From Ruminococcaceae bacterium UBA945 (GTDB lineage Bacteria; Bacillota; Clostridia; Oscillospirales; Acutalibacteraceae), in the NCBI GenBank assembly GCA_002293315.1, contig DBCZ01000008.1:1-11526 (forward strand): 11,526 nt of DNA, read 5' to 3'. Each line of letters begins with the position of its first letter. The stretch's first letter is position 1. Position numbers and translations under genes: made by a program. The notes beneath the pieces were generated by a model, which did no database searches, was not told the origin of the DNA, and worked only from the letters and a program-made list of their open reading frames with translations. Shown in pieces: positions 1 through 6,361 of the stretch.

Positions 1-92
1 ACGAGCCGGTGCGTAATGCCGTGCGTACAGCCCGGGCAATAATGCAGAGGCGCATTTGTCAGCGCTTGCGGTTTTGTGAATACTGTTGCCAT
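1..92 (-). CDS. 2-oxoacid:ferredoxin oxidoreductase, beta (TPP-binding) subunit, N-terminal fragment
   Basis: Only the first 30 codons lie in the window; the gene runs off the left edge. The translation begins MATVFTKPQALTNAPLHYCP and continues with GCTHGITHRLV. A Cys-Pro-Gly-Cys motif followed by HGI-HRLV is typical of the N-terminus of the beta subunit of KGOR/VOR-type 2-oxoacid:ferredoxin oxidoreductases. In that family the beta subunit binds thiamine pyrophosphate and decarboxylates the 2-oxoacid. Two ATGs stand in tandem (95 and 92). GGAGGG lies 3 bases before the first and 6 before the second, so 92 is preferred. The start shares one base with the stop of the alpha-subunit gene, implying translational coupling. 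The substrate (2-oxoglutarate or branched-chain 2-oxoacid) cannot be told from this fragment. Confidence 0.85.
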   Translation of the reverse strand, partial: MATVFTKPQALTNAPLHYCPGCTHGITHRL

Positions 93-1156
93 CATTTGCC
101 CTCCGTTATCTTGATTATTTCTTCCGTCACCGCTTCGGGCGTGGGAATCATACCGCCAGTTCTGCCGTAAAAGTGAACCGGCGCTTTGCCCTCAACGGCG
201 AGCCTTACGTCATCTACCATCTGCCCCATGCTCATCTCTACCGTGAGCAGGTTTTTTGCTGTATCCGCCGCCTTCCTCACCGCTTCAACGGGGAACGGCC
301 AAAGGGAAATCGGGCGAAGTAGGCCCGCCTTTATTCCGCTTTCGCGCGCCTTATTTACCGCGCTGCGGGCGACGCGTGAGCTTGCGCCGTATGCCACGAG
401 GATTACCTCGGCGTCATCGGTGAGATATTCCTCCGCGCGCTGCTCATTTTTCTTTATTTCATCATATCTCTTGAAGCGCTCAACGACCTTTTCCTCAAGG
501 ACTTCGGGCTTGAGATACAGCGAATTTACCACATTATGCTCACGCTTATTCTGATGCCCGCTTGCCGCCCACGGCTTCTCAATTTGCGCCGTTTTGCGCT
601 CGGCAGGCAGTTCGACGGGCTCCATCATCTGCCCAAGCATACCGTCTGCGAGAATCATCGCGGGCATTCTGTATTTATCGGCGTTATCAAACGCAACGGA
701 GACTAAATCGACCATTTCCTGCACGGTTGACGGCGCATAGACGAGGATATGGAAATCCCCGTGACCCGTGGCCTTGGTAGCCTGATAGTAATCCGCCTGA
801 CCCGGCTGGATTCCGCCGAGACCGGGGCCGCCGCGCTGAACATTGATTATGAGAGCGGGCAAATCCGAGCCCGCCATGTAGGAGATTCCCTCCGCCTTAA
901 GGCTTATGCCCGGCGAGCTTGAGGAAGTCATTGCCCTGATTCCGGCCGCCGAAGCGCCCAGCACCATATTCACCGCGGCTATTTCAGATTCCGCCTGAAG
1001 ATAAACTCCGCCGATTTTCGGCATTCTTTTGGCCATATAGGCGGCAAGCTCTGTCTGCGGGGTTATCGGATACCCGAAGAAATGATGGCAGCCCGCCTGT
1101 ATCGCCGCCTCCGCAAGCGCCTCGTTCCCCTTCATCAAAACCTTCATCTTTTCCAT
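92..1156 (-). CDS. vorB: 2-oxoacid:ferredoxin oxidoreductase, alpha subunit (VorB type)
   Basis: A 354-residue cytoplasmic subunit that would, with beta, gamma and ferredoxin-like delta subunits, oxidatively decarboxylate a 2-oxoacid to an acyl-CoA and pass electrons to ferredoxin. YPITPQTE at residues 29-36 is the signature of the alpha-subunit pyrimidine-binding domain. QAESE (54-58), TSSSSPGISL (77-86) and RGGPGLGGIQP (108-118) are also typical of the VorB/KorA group. A second transketolase-C-like domain starts near residue 249 (VILVAYGASSRVARSAV). Length is normal for the family. GTG at 1165 and ATG at 1162 are also in frame, but AAAGG lies 8 bases before ATG 1156, which is preferred. It follows the ferredoxin gene by 5 bases and touches the beta gene. 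Family databases often call this 3-methyl-2-oxobutanoate dehydrogenase VorB; 2-oxoglutarate is an equally possible substrate. Confidence 0.92.
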   Translation of the reverse strand: MEKMKVLMKGNEALAEAAIQAGCHHFFGYPITPQTELAAYMAKRMPKIGGVYLQAESEIAAVNMVLGASAAGIRAMTSSSSPGISLKAEGISYMAGSDLPALIINVQRGGPGLGGIQPGQADYYQATKATGHGDFHILVYAPSTVQEMVDLVSVAFDNADKYRMPAMILADGMLGQMMEPVELPAERKTAQIEKPWAASGHQNKREHNVVNSLYLKPEVLEEKVVERFKRYDEIKKNEQRAEEYLTDDAEVILVAYGASSRVARSAVNKARESGIKAGLLRPISLWPFPVEAVRKAADTAKNLLTVEMSMGQMVDDVRLAVEGKAPVHFYGRTGGMIPTPEAVTEEIIKITEGK

Positions 1157-1161
1157 TCCCA

Positions 1162-1368
1162 TCACCTTTCCACCGTAATCGCCGTGTCAGGGCACATCGT
1201 CGCGCACGAAGTGCAGCCCGTGCATTTTTCAGGCGCAATAAGCTTCGCGGGATGATACCCCTTTGCGTTGATTTTTGTTTCGTCAAGGGCAATGATGTTA
1301 AGCGGGCACGCGTTCACACACATTGAGCAGCCCTTGCATACAAGCTCGTCTACTGTGATATTCGGCAT
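1162..1368 (-). CDS. 2x[4Fe-4S] ferredoxin-like delta subunit of the oxidoreductase
   Basis: A 68-residue protein with two classical cluster motifs. The first is Cys11, 14, 17 and 21 followed by Pro22; the second is Cys49, 52, 55 and 59 followed by Pro60. Both are CxxCxxCxxxCP, so it should carry two [4Fe-4S] clusters. Lying directly ahead of the alpha gene, it is the expected delta (KorD/VorD-like) electron-transfer subunit, passing electrons from the TPP site to an external ferredoxin. GGAGG lies 5 bases before ATG 1368, a strong ribosome site. Its stop is 5 bases upstream of the preferred vorB start, so the two are co-translated. A 151-base gap separates it from the upstream P-loop ATPase gene on the same strand. 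Confidence 0.92.
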   Translation of the reverse strand: MPNITVDELVCKGCSMCVNACPLNIIALDETKINAKGYHPAKLIAPEKCTGCTSCATMCPDTAITVER

Positions 1369-1519
1369 AATTTCCTCCCTGTAAATGCAATGTATAATTG
1401 ATAGTGAGCCGTTGGCCAGCGGCGTAGCGACGCGCGCAGCGAATAATTGCTGTTGCGCTTCGTGCTTTTTATATAAAAGAAATGGTTGTAATCAGATTGA
1501 ATCATTCAGTTATGAGTTT
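1369..1519. other. Intergenic gap with a GC-rich insert, possible dispersed repeat
   Basis: This 151-base gap separates the P-loop ATPase gene from the ferredoxin gene in an otherwise tight operon. Its middle (about 1,405-1,465) is a GC-rich block inside AT-rich flanks. The block includes a 16-base near-palindrome at 1408-1423 (GCCGTTGGCCAGCGGC, one mismatched pair) and GCG-rich segments that could form an imperfect stem. No ORF with a ribosome site and no convincing terminator or promoter is visible. The appearance is that of an intergenic repeat unit, but no second copy exists in this window. Confidence 0.3.
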
Positions 1520-2194
1520 TCAAGAGCAATCCTCCCAAGGAAACTTCACAAGCCTTTTTACGATTTTCATATCGGATTTGGGTGTGCGCGCCCCCACCGC
1601 GAAATCGGGAATTGTGTTGCAGAGAAGGGGCAGATTGAGAAGTTTCGCTGTTTCCTCGGCAAAAGGCAGTGAGGCTTCAACGGTATCGAATGTCGTTTCC
1701 ACGCCGAGATGCGAGTTATTGACAATCCCGCACGCCTTGAGGCGTGAAGCGCCCTCAATCTCACGAAGAAGCTCGGCAGCCTCCTCCGGCGTTTGCGAGA
1801 GGATTCTGTATCTGTTAATAACATAAAGCATCTCGTAACCGGTTGAGGCAAGCTTATCGCTGACAGTCGCAAGCGCCGTGATGCCGGCATCGTCTCCGCC
1901 CGCATCAATAAGAATATTCGTGCCGGACGGAATGAATATCGAGTTCAGCTCCGGCGGCAGGACGGGGGTATCGAGCGTGGTGTTGGCTGTGACGGGTGAA
2001 ATAAGCCTTATGCCCGCATCAGCCAGCAATGCGCCGTACTCCGACGTGCGGAAATACGGGTTCACGATGTCCATATCCACGATGGCGGTCTTTTTCTCTC
2101 GGGCAGATTCAAGCGCAAGGTTGAGCGCGAGATTCGTCTTTCCGCAGCCGTAGTGCCCGCAGATTACAGTGATTTTGTTAGCGTTGCCGTCCAT
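1520..2194 (-). CDS. P-loop ATPase of the SIMIBI (ParA/CobQ-like) type, linked to the oxidoreductase operon
   Basis: A 224-residue cytoplasmic protein. GHYGCGKT at residues 13-20 is a Walker A motif on an ITVICG beta strand. VDMDIVNPYF (39-48) resembles the switch I/Walker B' region of ParA/MinD/CobQ-like ATPases, and LIDAGGDD (95-102) looks like the Walker B strand. GIVNNSHLG near 156-164 occupies the place of the base-recognition loop. No membrane segments are seen. AGGTG lies about 5 bases before ATG 2194. It is the first gene of the operon, behind a good promoter and ahead of the ferredoxin and oxidoreductase genes. A role in cofactor loading or assembly is only an inference from position. 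The exact biochemical function is unknown; partition or cobyrinate-synthase functions are unlikely because the extra domains are absent. Confidence 0.8.
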   Translation of the reverse strand: MDGNANKITVICGHYGCGKTNLALNLALESAREKKTAIVDMDIVNPYFRTSEYGALLADAGIRLISPVTANTTLDTPVLPPELNSIFIPSGTNILIDAGGDDAGITALATVSDKLASTGYEMLYVINRYRILSQTPEEAAELLREIEGASRLKACGIVNNSHLGVETTFDTVEASLPFAEETAKLLNLPLLCNTIPDFAVGARTPKSDMKIVKRLVKFPWEDCS

Positions 2195-2234
2195 CTCGTC
2201 ACCTGCCAGCTTCAGAATAACCGGAATAAATATT

Positions 2235-2264
2235 ATGATACCATGATAGCGGCGCTTTCGTCAA
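2235..2264 (-). promoter_or_regulatory. Sigma-A-like promoter of the oxidoreductase operon
   Basis: On the minus strand TTGACG (2264-2259) is followed after 18 bases by TATCAT (2240-2235). Transcription would start near 2228, giving a leader of about 30 bases before ATG 2194. It sits between that start and the terminator of the SLH gene, so the operon has its own promoter. Confidence 0.7.
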
Positions 2265-2283
2265 CTAAATTGCTGAAATCATA

Positions 2284-2319
2284 GAAAAAGCACCCATCAC
2301 ATGTATGCGACAGGTGCTT
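2284..2319 (-). terminator. Rho-independent terminator of the SLH protein gene
   Basis: On the minus strand AAGCACC pairs with GGTGCTT. An inner TCGCA/TGTGA helix sits around a TACA loop, separated from the outer helix by a two-base mismatch. The outer stem runs into five T residues. It begins 12 bases after the SLH gene stop codon. Confidence 0.85.
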
Positions 2320-2330
2320 CTCATTTTCGC

Positions 2331-4475
2331 TTACTTTTCAACTGCTTCCATGAACTGATGGAAGACCTTGGCGGCCTCGCTGCGCTTGATGCCCGCCTTA
2401 GGCTTGAGTGTATATACATACTCGCCCGGCGTCGGAGCCTTGCTTCTGTATCCCTCAAAGAGCTGTGCCTCAACCATACGAATCATTGACGGGCGCGCGT
2501 ATTTCGAGATGCTTTTCTCATCTGAGAACTTCGCGAGGTCGCCGTCTGTGAGCAGGGGCAGCTCATAGCCCATGAAATCGGCGTATCTCATCACAAACGT
2601 GGCAGCCTGTTCGCGGGTTACCGTCTGCTTATAGCCGAACTTGGTTTTGCTTATGCCATTTACAATTCCGTTGCTATTCGCCCAGCTTATGTATTTATAA
2701 TAGTCTCCATTTTTCGGGACATCTGTGAATTCGCTTTCAAAGCCATCGGTCTCCGCACCCGAAAGCTCGGCCATTCTGCCAAGCACAGTGACGAACATTT
2801 CGCGCGTCATCATGCTGCCGGGGCTGAACTTGGTTTTGGAGGTTCCCCTCATTATGCCGAGCTCCGCGCAGAATATGACATCTTCATAGAACCAGTTGGC
2901 TTCCTTGACGTCTGTGAACTCAAATGTTCCTGGTGGTGGCGGAGGCGGGGGCGGCGGGGGTTCAACGGGCTCATCGCCGTATTCTATCCCGGAAAGGATT
3001 GGATAACCGCCGTTTATCTCTTCTGCGTCTATTTCCCACACGCTCGCACCGTTATTCAGCTGGTCAACAAACGCCTGCTCCTTCATTTCATCCGAGGTCT
3101 TCACGCGGACATCGCTTTTTTCCGTGATGGTCTCATAGAAGTTCAGCAGCGGGAACGCCGAGAAGAAGCAATTCTCTTCAAGGCTGTATGTGGTGGTGGT
3201 GCCTGAAGTGGCGCTGTGCGAGTATCCCTCTGACGTGAACGGAGTTATAGTGGTGTAGCTGTTTCTTAGCGCAATGGAATAATTCTTGCCGACTATTCCG
3301 CCCGCGAAGTTTGCGGAGATATATCCGAAATTATAGCAATTCTCAATAAAGAAGTTGCGGCCCTCCAGCCCGCCCGCTATACCGCCGGCATGCTTCGGGG
3401 AGAGGTCGGCAAGCTGCTTGACATCGCCTGTGTTGAAGCTGGATGAAATATTCCCCGTGCCAAGACCGATTATGCCGCCGGCATTGAAGCCGCCGGTTAT
3501 TGTGCCTGTGTTATAGCAGTTTTCGATTACGGTTTCTTTTATTCTGGATGTGATGCCACCGGTAAACGTTTTCTCGTTTTCTCTTATGATAGCCGGGGTA
3601 TCCGGCTCATATCTCGTCGGGACACCCTTACTATCCCATGCCACGGGAATGGAAAAATCGGGCAGCTCTGCGGTTATATTACCCTTATTTGTGCTGTTTC
3701 TGATATAGTGAAACTCCACCTCACCGGCGATTCCGCCGAGGTGATGAGCAGTATAGTCTTTGATGTATGTGTTAAGAACAACATTAGCGGAATTGTGGCA
3801 GCTTTCAATGCCGTCATTATAATGTCCGCCGAAAAGACCACCGATAATGCCAAGACCGCTTACAAGGCCCTTGCCTGTTCTGATGTTATGAGACAAACCC
3901 TTCTTATCGCCGGCGATTGTTCCGACATAGCTCGCACCGCGCACATATGAGGTTTCAACCGTCACATCTTTAATCAGACCGTATGCGCTTCCGAACAGCC
4001 CGGCGTAATCGTCCTCGGTGTCAACGTAAAGACCGGAAATGGTGTGGCCGCCGCCGTCAAACTCAGCGAAGATAGCGCGGCGCAGAAGCCGAATTTCCGG
4101 CATATACGCGCCGATGGGCGTCCACTTATTAACATTTATGTCACGGCGGACATCAGTGATATTCATCTCGCCGTCATATCTGAACGCGGAGGAAGGATTG
4201 AGGATGATGTCAGCGCCGAGCTTAAAATATGTGGTTGCAAACATGTTTGCGTCTATGTTGATAAGCTTGGCAAGATAGGCGAGCTCAGCACCGTTGGTGA
4301 TGAGATACGGATTTAATTGTGAGCCGGAGCCGGATGCGAAACCCGTCGCGACGGAGCCGTCCCACACATTTTCATCCGCGGTGCTTTCAGCAGCGGCACC
4401 TATGGCCGGCAAAACTGAAAGAACAAGGCATAACACAAGAAATATGGAAAGAATCTTTTTCGTGAATCCCCTCAT
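2331..4475 (-). CDS. Secreted SLH-domain wall protein with GLUG-type beta repeats
   Basis: A 714-residue exported protein. Residues 1-29 form a signal peptide: two lysines (6-7), a long hydrophobic core, then an AIGAAA cleavage region. Residues about 40-450 are repeats of the type Y/NAGGIxG followed by NCYNTGxI (for example NAGGIIG, HAGGIAG and FAGGIVG), which match GLUG-like repeats expected to build a beta-helix. A run of ten prolines (506-515) links to three SLH domains at about 520-573, 583-635 and 650-711, with TRE/TREQ/KRSE core motifs. SLH triplets bind secondary cell-wall polymers, so the repeats face outward, perhaps for adhesion; the ligand is unknown. The frame continues 37 codons upstream to 4586. 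However, the promoter lies inside that stretch, and the signal peptide plus AAGGAG (11 bases away) mark ATG 4475 as the start. Confidence 0.9.
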   Translation of the reverse strand: MRGFTKKILSIFLVLCLVLSVLPAIGAAAESTADENVWDGSVATGFASGSGSQLNPYLITNGAELAYLAKLINIDANMFATTYFKLGADIILNPSSAFRYDGEMNITDVRRDINVNKWTPIGAYMPEIRLLRRAIFAEFDGGGHTISGLYVDTEDDYAGLFGSAYGLIKDVTVETSYVRGASYVGTIAGDKKGLSHNIRTGKGLVSGLGIIGGLFGGHYNDGIESCHNSANVVLNTYIKDYTAHHLGGIAGEVEFHYIRNSTNKGNITAELPDFSIPVAWDSKGVPTRYEPDTPAIIRENEKTFTGGITSRIKETVIENCYNTGTITGGFNAGGIIGLGTGNISSSFNTGDVKQLADLSPKHAGGIAGGLEGRNFFIENCYNFGYISANFAGGIVGKNYSIALRNSYTTITPFTSEGYSHSATSGTTTTYSLEENCFFSAFPLLNFYETITEKSDVRVKTSDEMKEQAFVDQLNNGASVWEIDAEEINGGYPILSGIEYGDEPVEPPPPPPPPPPGTFEFTDVKEANWFYEDVIFCAELGIMRGTSKTKFSPGSMMTREMFVTVLGRMAELSGAETDGFESEFTDVPKNGDYYKYISWANSNGIVNGISKTKFGYKQTVTREQAATFVMRYADFMGYELPLLTDGDLAKFSDEKSISKYARPSMIRMVEAQLFEGYRSKAPTPGEYVYTLKPKAGIKRSEAAKVFHQFMEAVEK

Positions 4476-4541
4476 TATATTGTCCGCTCCTTCATTGAGT
4501 TTAATTTCATTTATAACTGCGTTAACTGCATTATTAGAGAT

Positions 4542-4570
4542 ATAATACCATTTTTGGTTGCGGTAGTCAA
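4542..4570 (-). promoter_or_regulatory. Sigma-A-like promoter of the SLH protein gene
   Basis: TTGACT (4570-4565), a 17-base spacer and TATTAT (4547-4542) on the minus strand. The predicted start near 4535 leaves a leader of about 60 bases to ATG 4475. Because it lies within the open upstream extension of the frame, it argues against a start at 4586. Confidence 0.75.
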
Positions 4571-4897
4571 CATAATTCTTTTTCATCCCACTTAAAAATC
4601 CAGACTTCAGCTTGCTTTTTCAAAATTTGCGTCGCCTGAATATCAAATTATGACGTTCCGGCAACACAAAAAGAGTTCTTTGGCATATAATCTTGGTGCT
4701 TTTTTTCTCGTTAGCGGTGTCCCAAAATATTTATGATAACCATTTTTATTTTTGTAAAAAACGGGAATCGTTTACACTTTGTCTATCTTTCCGCTATATC
4801 CCTAATCACTTTGAATAATGTGTATGCTTTTGGGACATGCCTCGATTTGCGCTTCATTGTCATTTTGATATTTTTTAACAAATTTTCGATTTTATTG

Positions 4898-4926
4898 TTG
4901 ATATTTGTCGAATTGTATGGTAAGAT
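4898..4926 (+). promoter_or_regulatory. spo0A promoter with an internal 0A-box-like site
   Basis: TTGATA (4898-4903), a 17-base spacer and TAAGAT (4921-4926) form a sigma-A-like promoter about 35 bases ahead of the TTG start. The spacer opens with TTTGTCGAAT (4904-4913), which contains the TGTCGAA core of the Spo0A-binding 0A box known from Bacillus. Bound Spo0A would sit between -35 and -10, so direct self-regulation, probably repression, is likely. A sigma-H-type -35 (AGGA) was not found. Confidence 0.6.
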
Positions 4927-4960
4927 GTTTTCACTGGTTATTTTAGGGGAGGCGAGAAAT

Positions 4961-5746
4961 TTGGTTAAAAGTAAATTGTTGATTGGCTCAAATTTTTTTG
5001 AAGAGTCAGACAAACTTCTCAATTACCTATCGCAGAAGAACATTGAGCATAAGCTATGTGCGAAAAATGGCCATCTTATTTGCGAAGAAATAAAAAGAGA
5101 GAACCCGCACTTCGTGATTATAGATATGTTTATGCCGGGGCTTGACGCGATTGGAATTATGAGGCGCACAAGAGAAGAAGCAAAGACTTTTCCTGTTTTT
5201 GCCGTTTGTTCTTCATACACCACACCGCTTCTTGAGCGGGAACTTATAAGCGAGGGCGCGTCTGTTTTCGCTGTTGGGCCTATCGAGTTTGTGGATGTGA
5301 TTGAAAAAACGCTGATGCACGTGGTGTCTACAAACGGTGTTCAAAAAATGAGCGACGAGGACGCTGTTCTTTACGCGAAGATTACTACATATCTTCAAAG
5401 GCTTGGTGTGCCGTCGCACATCAAGGGATTTCAGTATCTCAGAGACGGTGTGCTGCTTGTTCATCGCAACCCAAATATAATTAATCACATGACAAGGATG
5501 CTTTATCCGAGAATTGGGCAGATGTATAACGTGACGGGTACGCGCGTTGAGCGCTCGGTTAGAGGCGCCATTGAGCTGACATGGGAGCGCGGAGACAAGG
5601 CGATGCTGCGCGATTGCTTTTCGGAAAACGTCAACTTCGGGAAAGGCCGGCCCACGAACGGCGAATTCATTGCCGTCGTGGCTGACAAGGTAAGAATGAG
5701 CCGCTTCCCGAGCACCCGAAAAACAAGGCTGATACACATGGATTAG
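4961..5746 (+). CDS. spo0A: Spo0A-type sporulation transcription factor with a degenerate receiver
   Basis: A 261-residue cytoplasmic response regulator, close to the usual length of about 267. Residues 3-120 are a receiver domain with the phospho-acceptor Asp55 in IIDMFMP. The C-terminal half (about 135-250) is a clear Spo0A DNA-binding domain: LGVPSHIKGFQYLRD (148-162), the recognition region TRVERSVRGAIELTWERG (194-211) and GRPTNGEFIAVVADK (229-243). In the receiver, the acidic pair that normally holds Mg2+ is Ser10-Asn11, the switch Thr is Ser84, and the conserved Lys before Pro is Gly106. Phosphorelay control may therefore be altered or lost. The start is TTG 4961, with GGGGAGG 8 bases upstream. 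It stands alone with its own promoter and terminator. Spo0A is the master regulator of sporulation entry in Bacilli and Clostridia; whether this organism sporulates is not shown here. Confidence 0.93.
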   Translation: MVKSKLLIGSNFFEESDKLLNYLSQKNIEHKLCAKNGHLICEEIKRENPHFVIIDMFMPGLDAIGIMRRTREEAKTFPVFAVCSSYTTPLLERELISEGASVFAVGPIEFVDVIEKTLMHVVSTNGVQKMSDEDAVLYAKITTYLQRLGVPSHIKGFQYLRDGVLLVHRNPNIINHMTRMLYPRIGQMYNVTGTRVERSVRGAIELTWERGDKAMLRDCFSENVNFGKGRPTNGEFIAVVADKVRMSRFPSTRKTRLIHMD

Positions 5747-5804
5747 CCGACACAATGAATATGTATTACAAGCGGACTATGGCAGTCATCTCTTTCCATT
5801 CCCT

Positions 5805-5842
5805 GAAAGAGCCAAGCTAAAACTTGGCTCTTTCAACTTTTT
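5805..5842 (+). terminator. Rho-independent terminator of spo0A
   Basis: A perfect 12-bp stem, GAAAGAGCCAAG with CTTGGCTCTTTC, has a six-base loop (CTAAAA) and is followed by AACTTTTT. It lies 58 bases after the spo0A stop and isolates it from dtd. Confidence 0.92.
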
Positions 5843-5861
5843 ATGATAAACTGGTTATAAT
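5832..5861 (+). promoter_or_regulatory. Probable promoter of dtd
   Basis: A perfect TATAAT (5856-5861) lies 20 bases before the dtd start. The -35 is weak (TTCAAC at 5832-5837, spacer 18) and overlaps the tail of the spo0A terminator. Without it no promoter would be available, since the terminator should stop read-through. Confidence 0.5.
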
Positions 5862-5881
5862 ATATTCGAGAGGGTGTTAAT

Positions 5882-6361
5882 ATGAGGGCTGTCATTCAGC
5901 GCGTGAGTTCGGCCGAGATTGTCATCGAGCGTGGCGAGCGGCGGAGCATCGGCCGCGGACTTGTGGTTTTCCTCGGGGTGCTCAGGGGTGACGAAAGCGC
6001 GCATGCCGAATTCATGGCGGAGAAAATCGCTGAGCTGAGGATTTTCAGTGACGAAGAGGATAAAATGAATCTGTCGCTGAAGGATAACGGCGGCGATATG
6101 CTTGTTGTCTCGAATTTCACGCTCTCAGCCGACTGCAAAAAAGGGCGGCGCCCTTCGTTTGACGCCTCTGCCCCGCCCGACGAAGCCGAGCGGCTCTATG
6201 ATGAGTTCATTTCGGCGGCGAGGAAGCATATGGTCGGCAAGGTTGAGACAGGTGAGTTCGGCACGCACATGGACGTAAGCGTGCAGAATGACGGGCCGGT
6301 GACGATTATCGTAGACACGGAGAGAATCGCAAGGTTTAGAAAGGAAAAGAGCGAAAAATGA
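5882..6361 (+). CDS. dtd: D-aminoacyl-tRNA deacylase
   Basis: A 159-residue cytoplasmic enzyme that hydrolyses D-amino acids (and glycine mischarged on tRNA-Ala, in the known family) from tRNA, protecting translation. The N-terminus MRAVIQRVSSAEI, the SNFTL motif (77-81; SQFTL in most members), and the Gly138-Pro139 motif in NDGPVT (136-141) identify it. The GP motif is the cross-subunit Gly-cisPro element that excludes L-amino acids. Residues 82-93 (SADCKKGRRPSF) are also typical. It is slightly longer than the usual ~145-150 residues because of a charged C-terminal tail (RFRKEKSEK). GAGAGGG lies 8 bases before ATG 5882. The stop overlaps the next start by ATGA, so both proteins are translated from one message. 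Confidence 0.96.
   Translation: MRAVIQRVSSAEIVIERGERRSIGRGLVVFLGVLRGDESAHAEFMAEKIAELRIFSDEEDKMNLSLKDNGGDMLVVSNFTLSADCKKGRRPSFDASAPPDEAERLYDEFISAARKHMVGKVETGEFGTHMDVSVQNDGPVTIIVDTERIARFRKEKSEK

Larger units (their letters stand above)
4476..4960. other. AT-rich divergent intergenic region between the SLH gene and spo0A
   Basis: This 485-base stretch holds no supported gene. It contains the promoter of the minus-strand SLH gene, the promoter and 0A-box-like site of spo0A, and a separated 10-base inverted repeat: TGTCCCAAAA at 4718-4727 and TTTTGGGACA at 4828-4837. A TATAAT at 4686-4691 (plus strand) lacks a recognisable -35. An upstream in-frame extension of spo0A from 4733 encodes a hydrophobic, low-complexity peptide and has no ribosome site, so it is probably not translated. 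Confidence 0.7.

Noticed and set aside
4476..4586. Upstream extension of the SLH protein by 37 residues
   Set aside because: The promoter boxes lie inside it and the signal peptide begins exactly at the downstream ATG 4475.
4663..4691. Plus-strand promoter with a perfect TATAAT upstream of spo0A
   Set aside because: No acceptable -35 at 16-18 bases, and it is 270 bases from the start. The site at 4898-4926 is better.
4733..4960. Upstream extension of the spo0A reading frame (76 extra residues, hydrophobic)
   Set aside because: It has no ribosome site and the spo0A promoter lies inside it. GGGGAGG before TTG 4961 gives a protein of normal Spo0A length.
5213..5755. Minus-strand ORF of 180 codons opposite spo0A
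   Set aside because: It is antisense to the conserved Spo0A DNA-binding domain, with no domain or ribosome site of its own.
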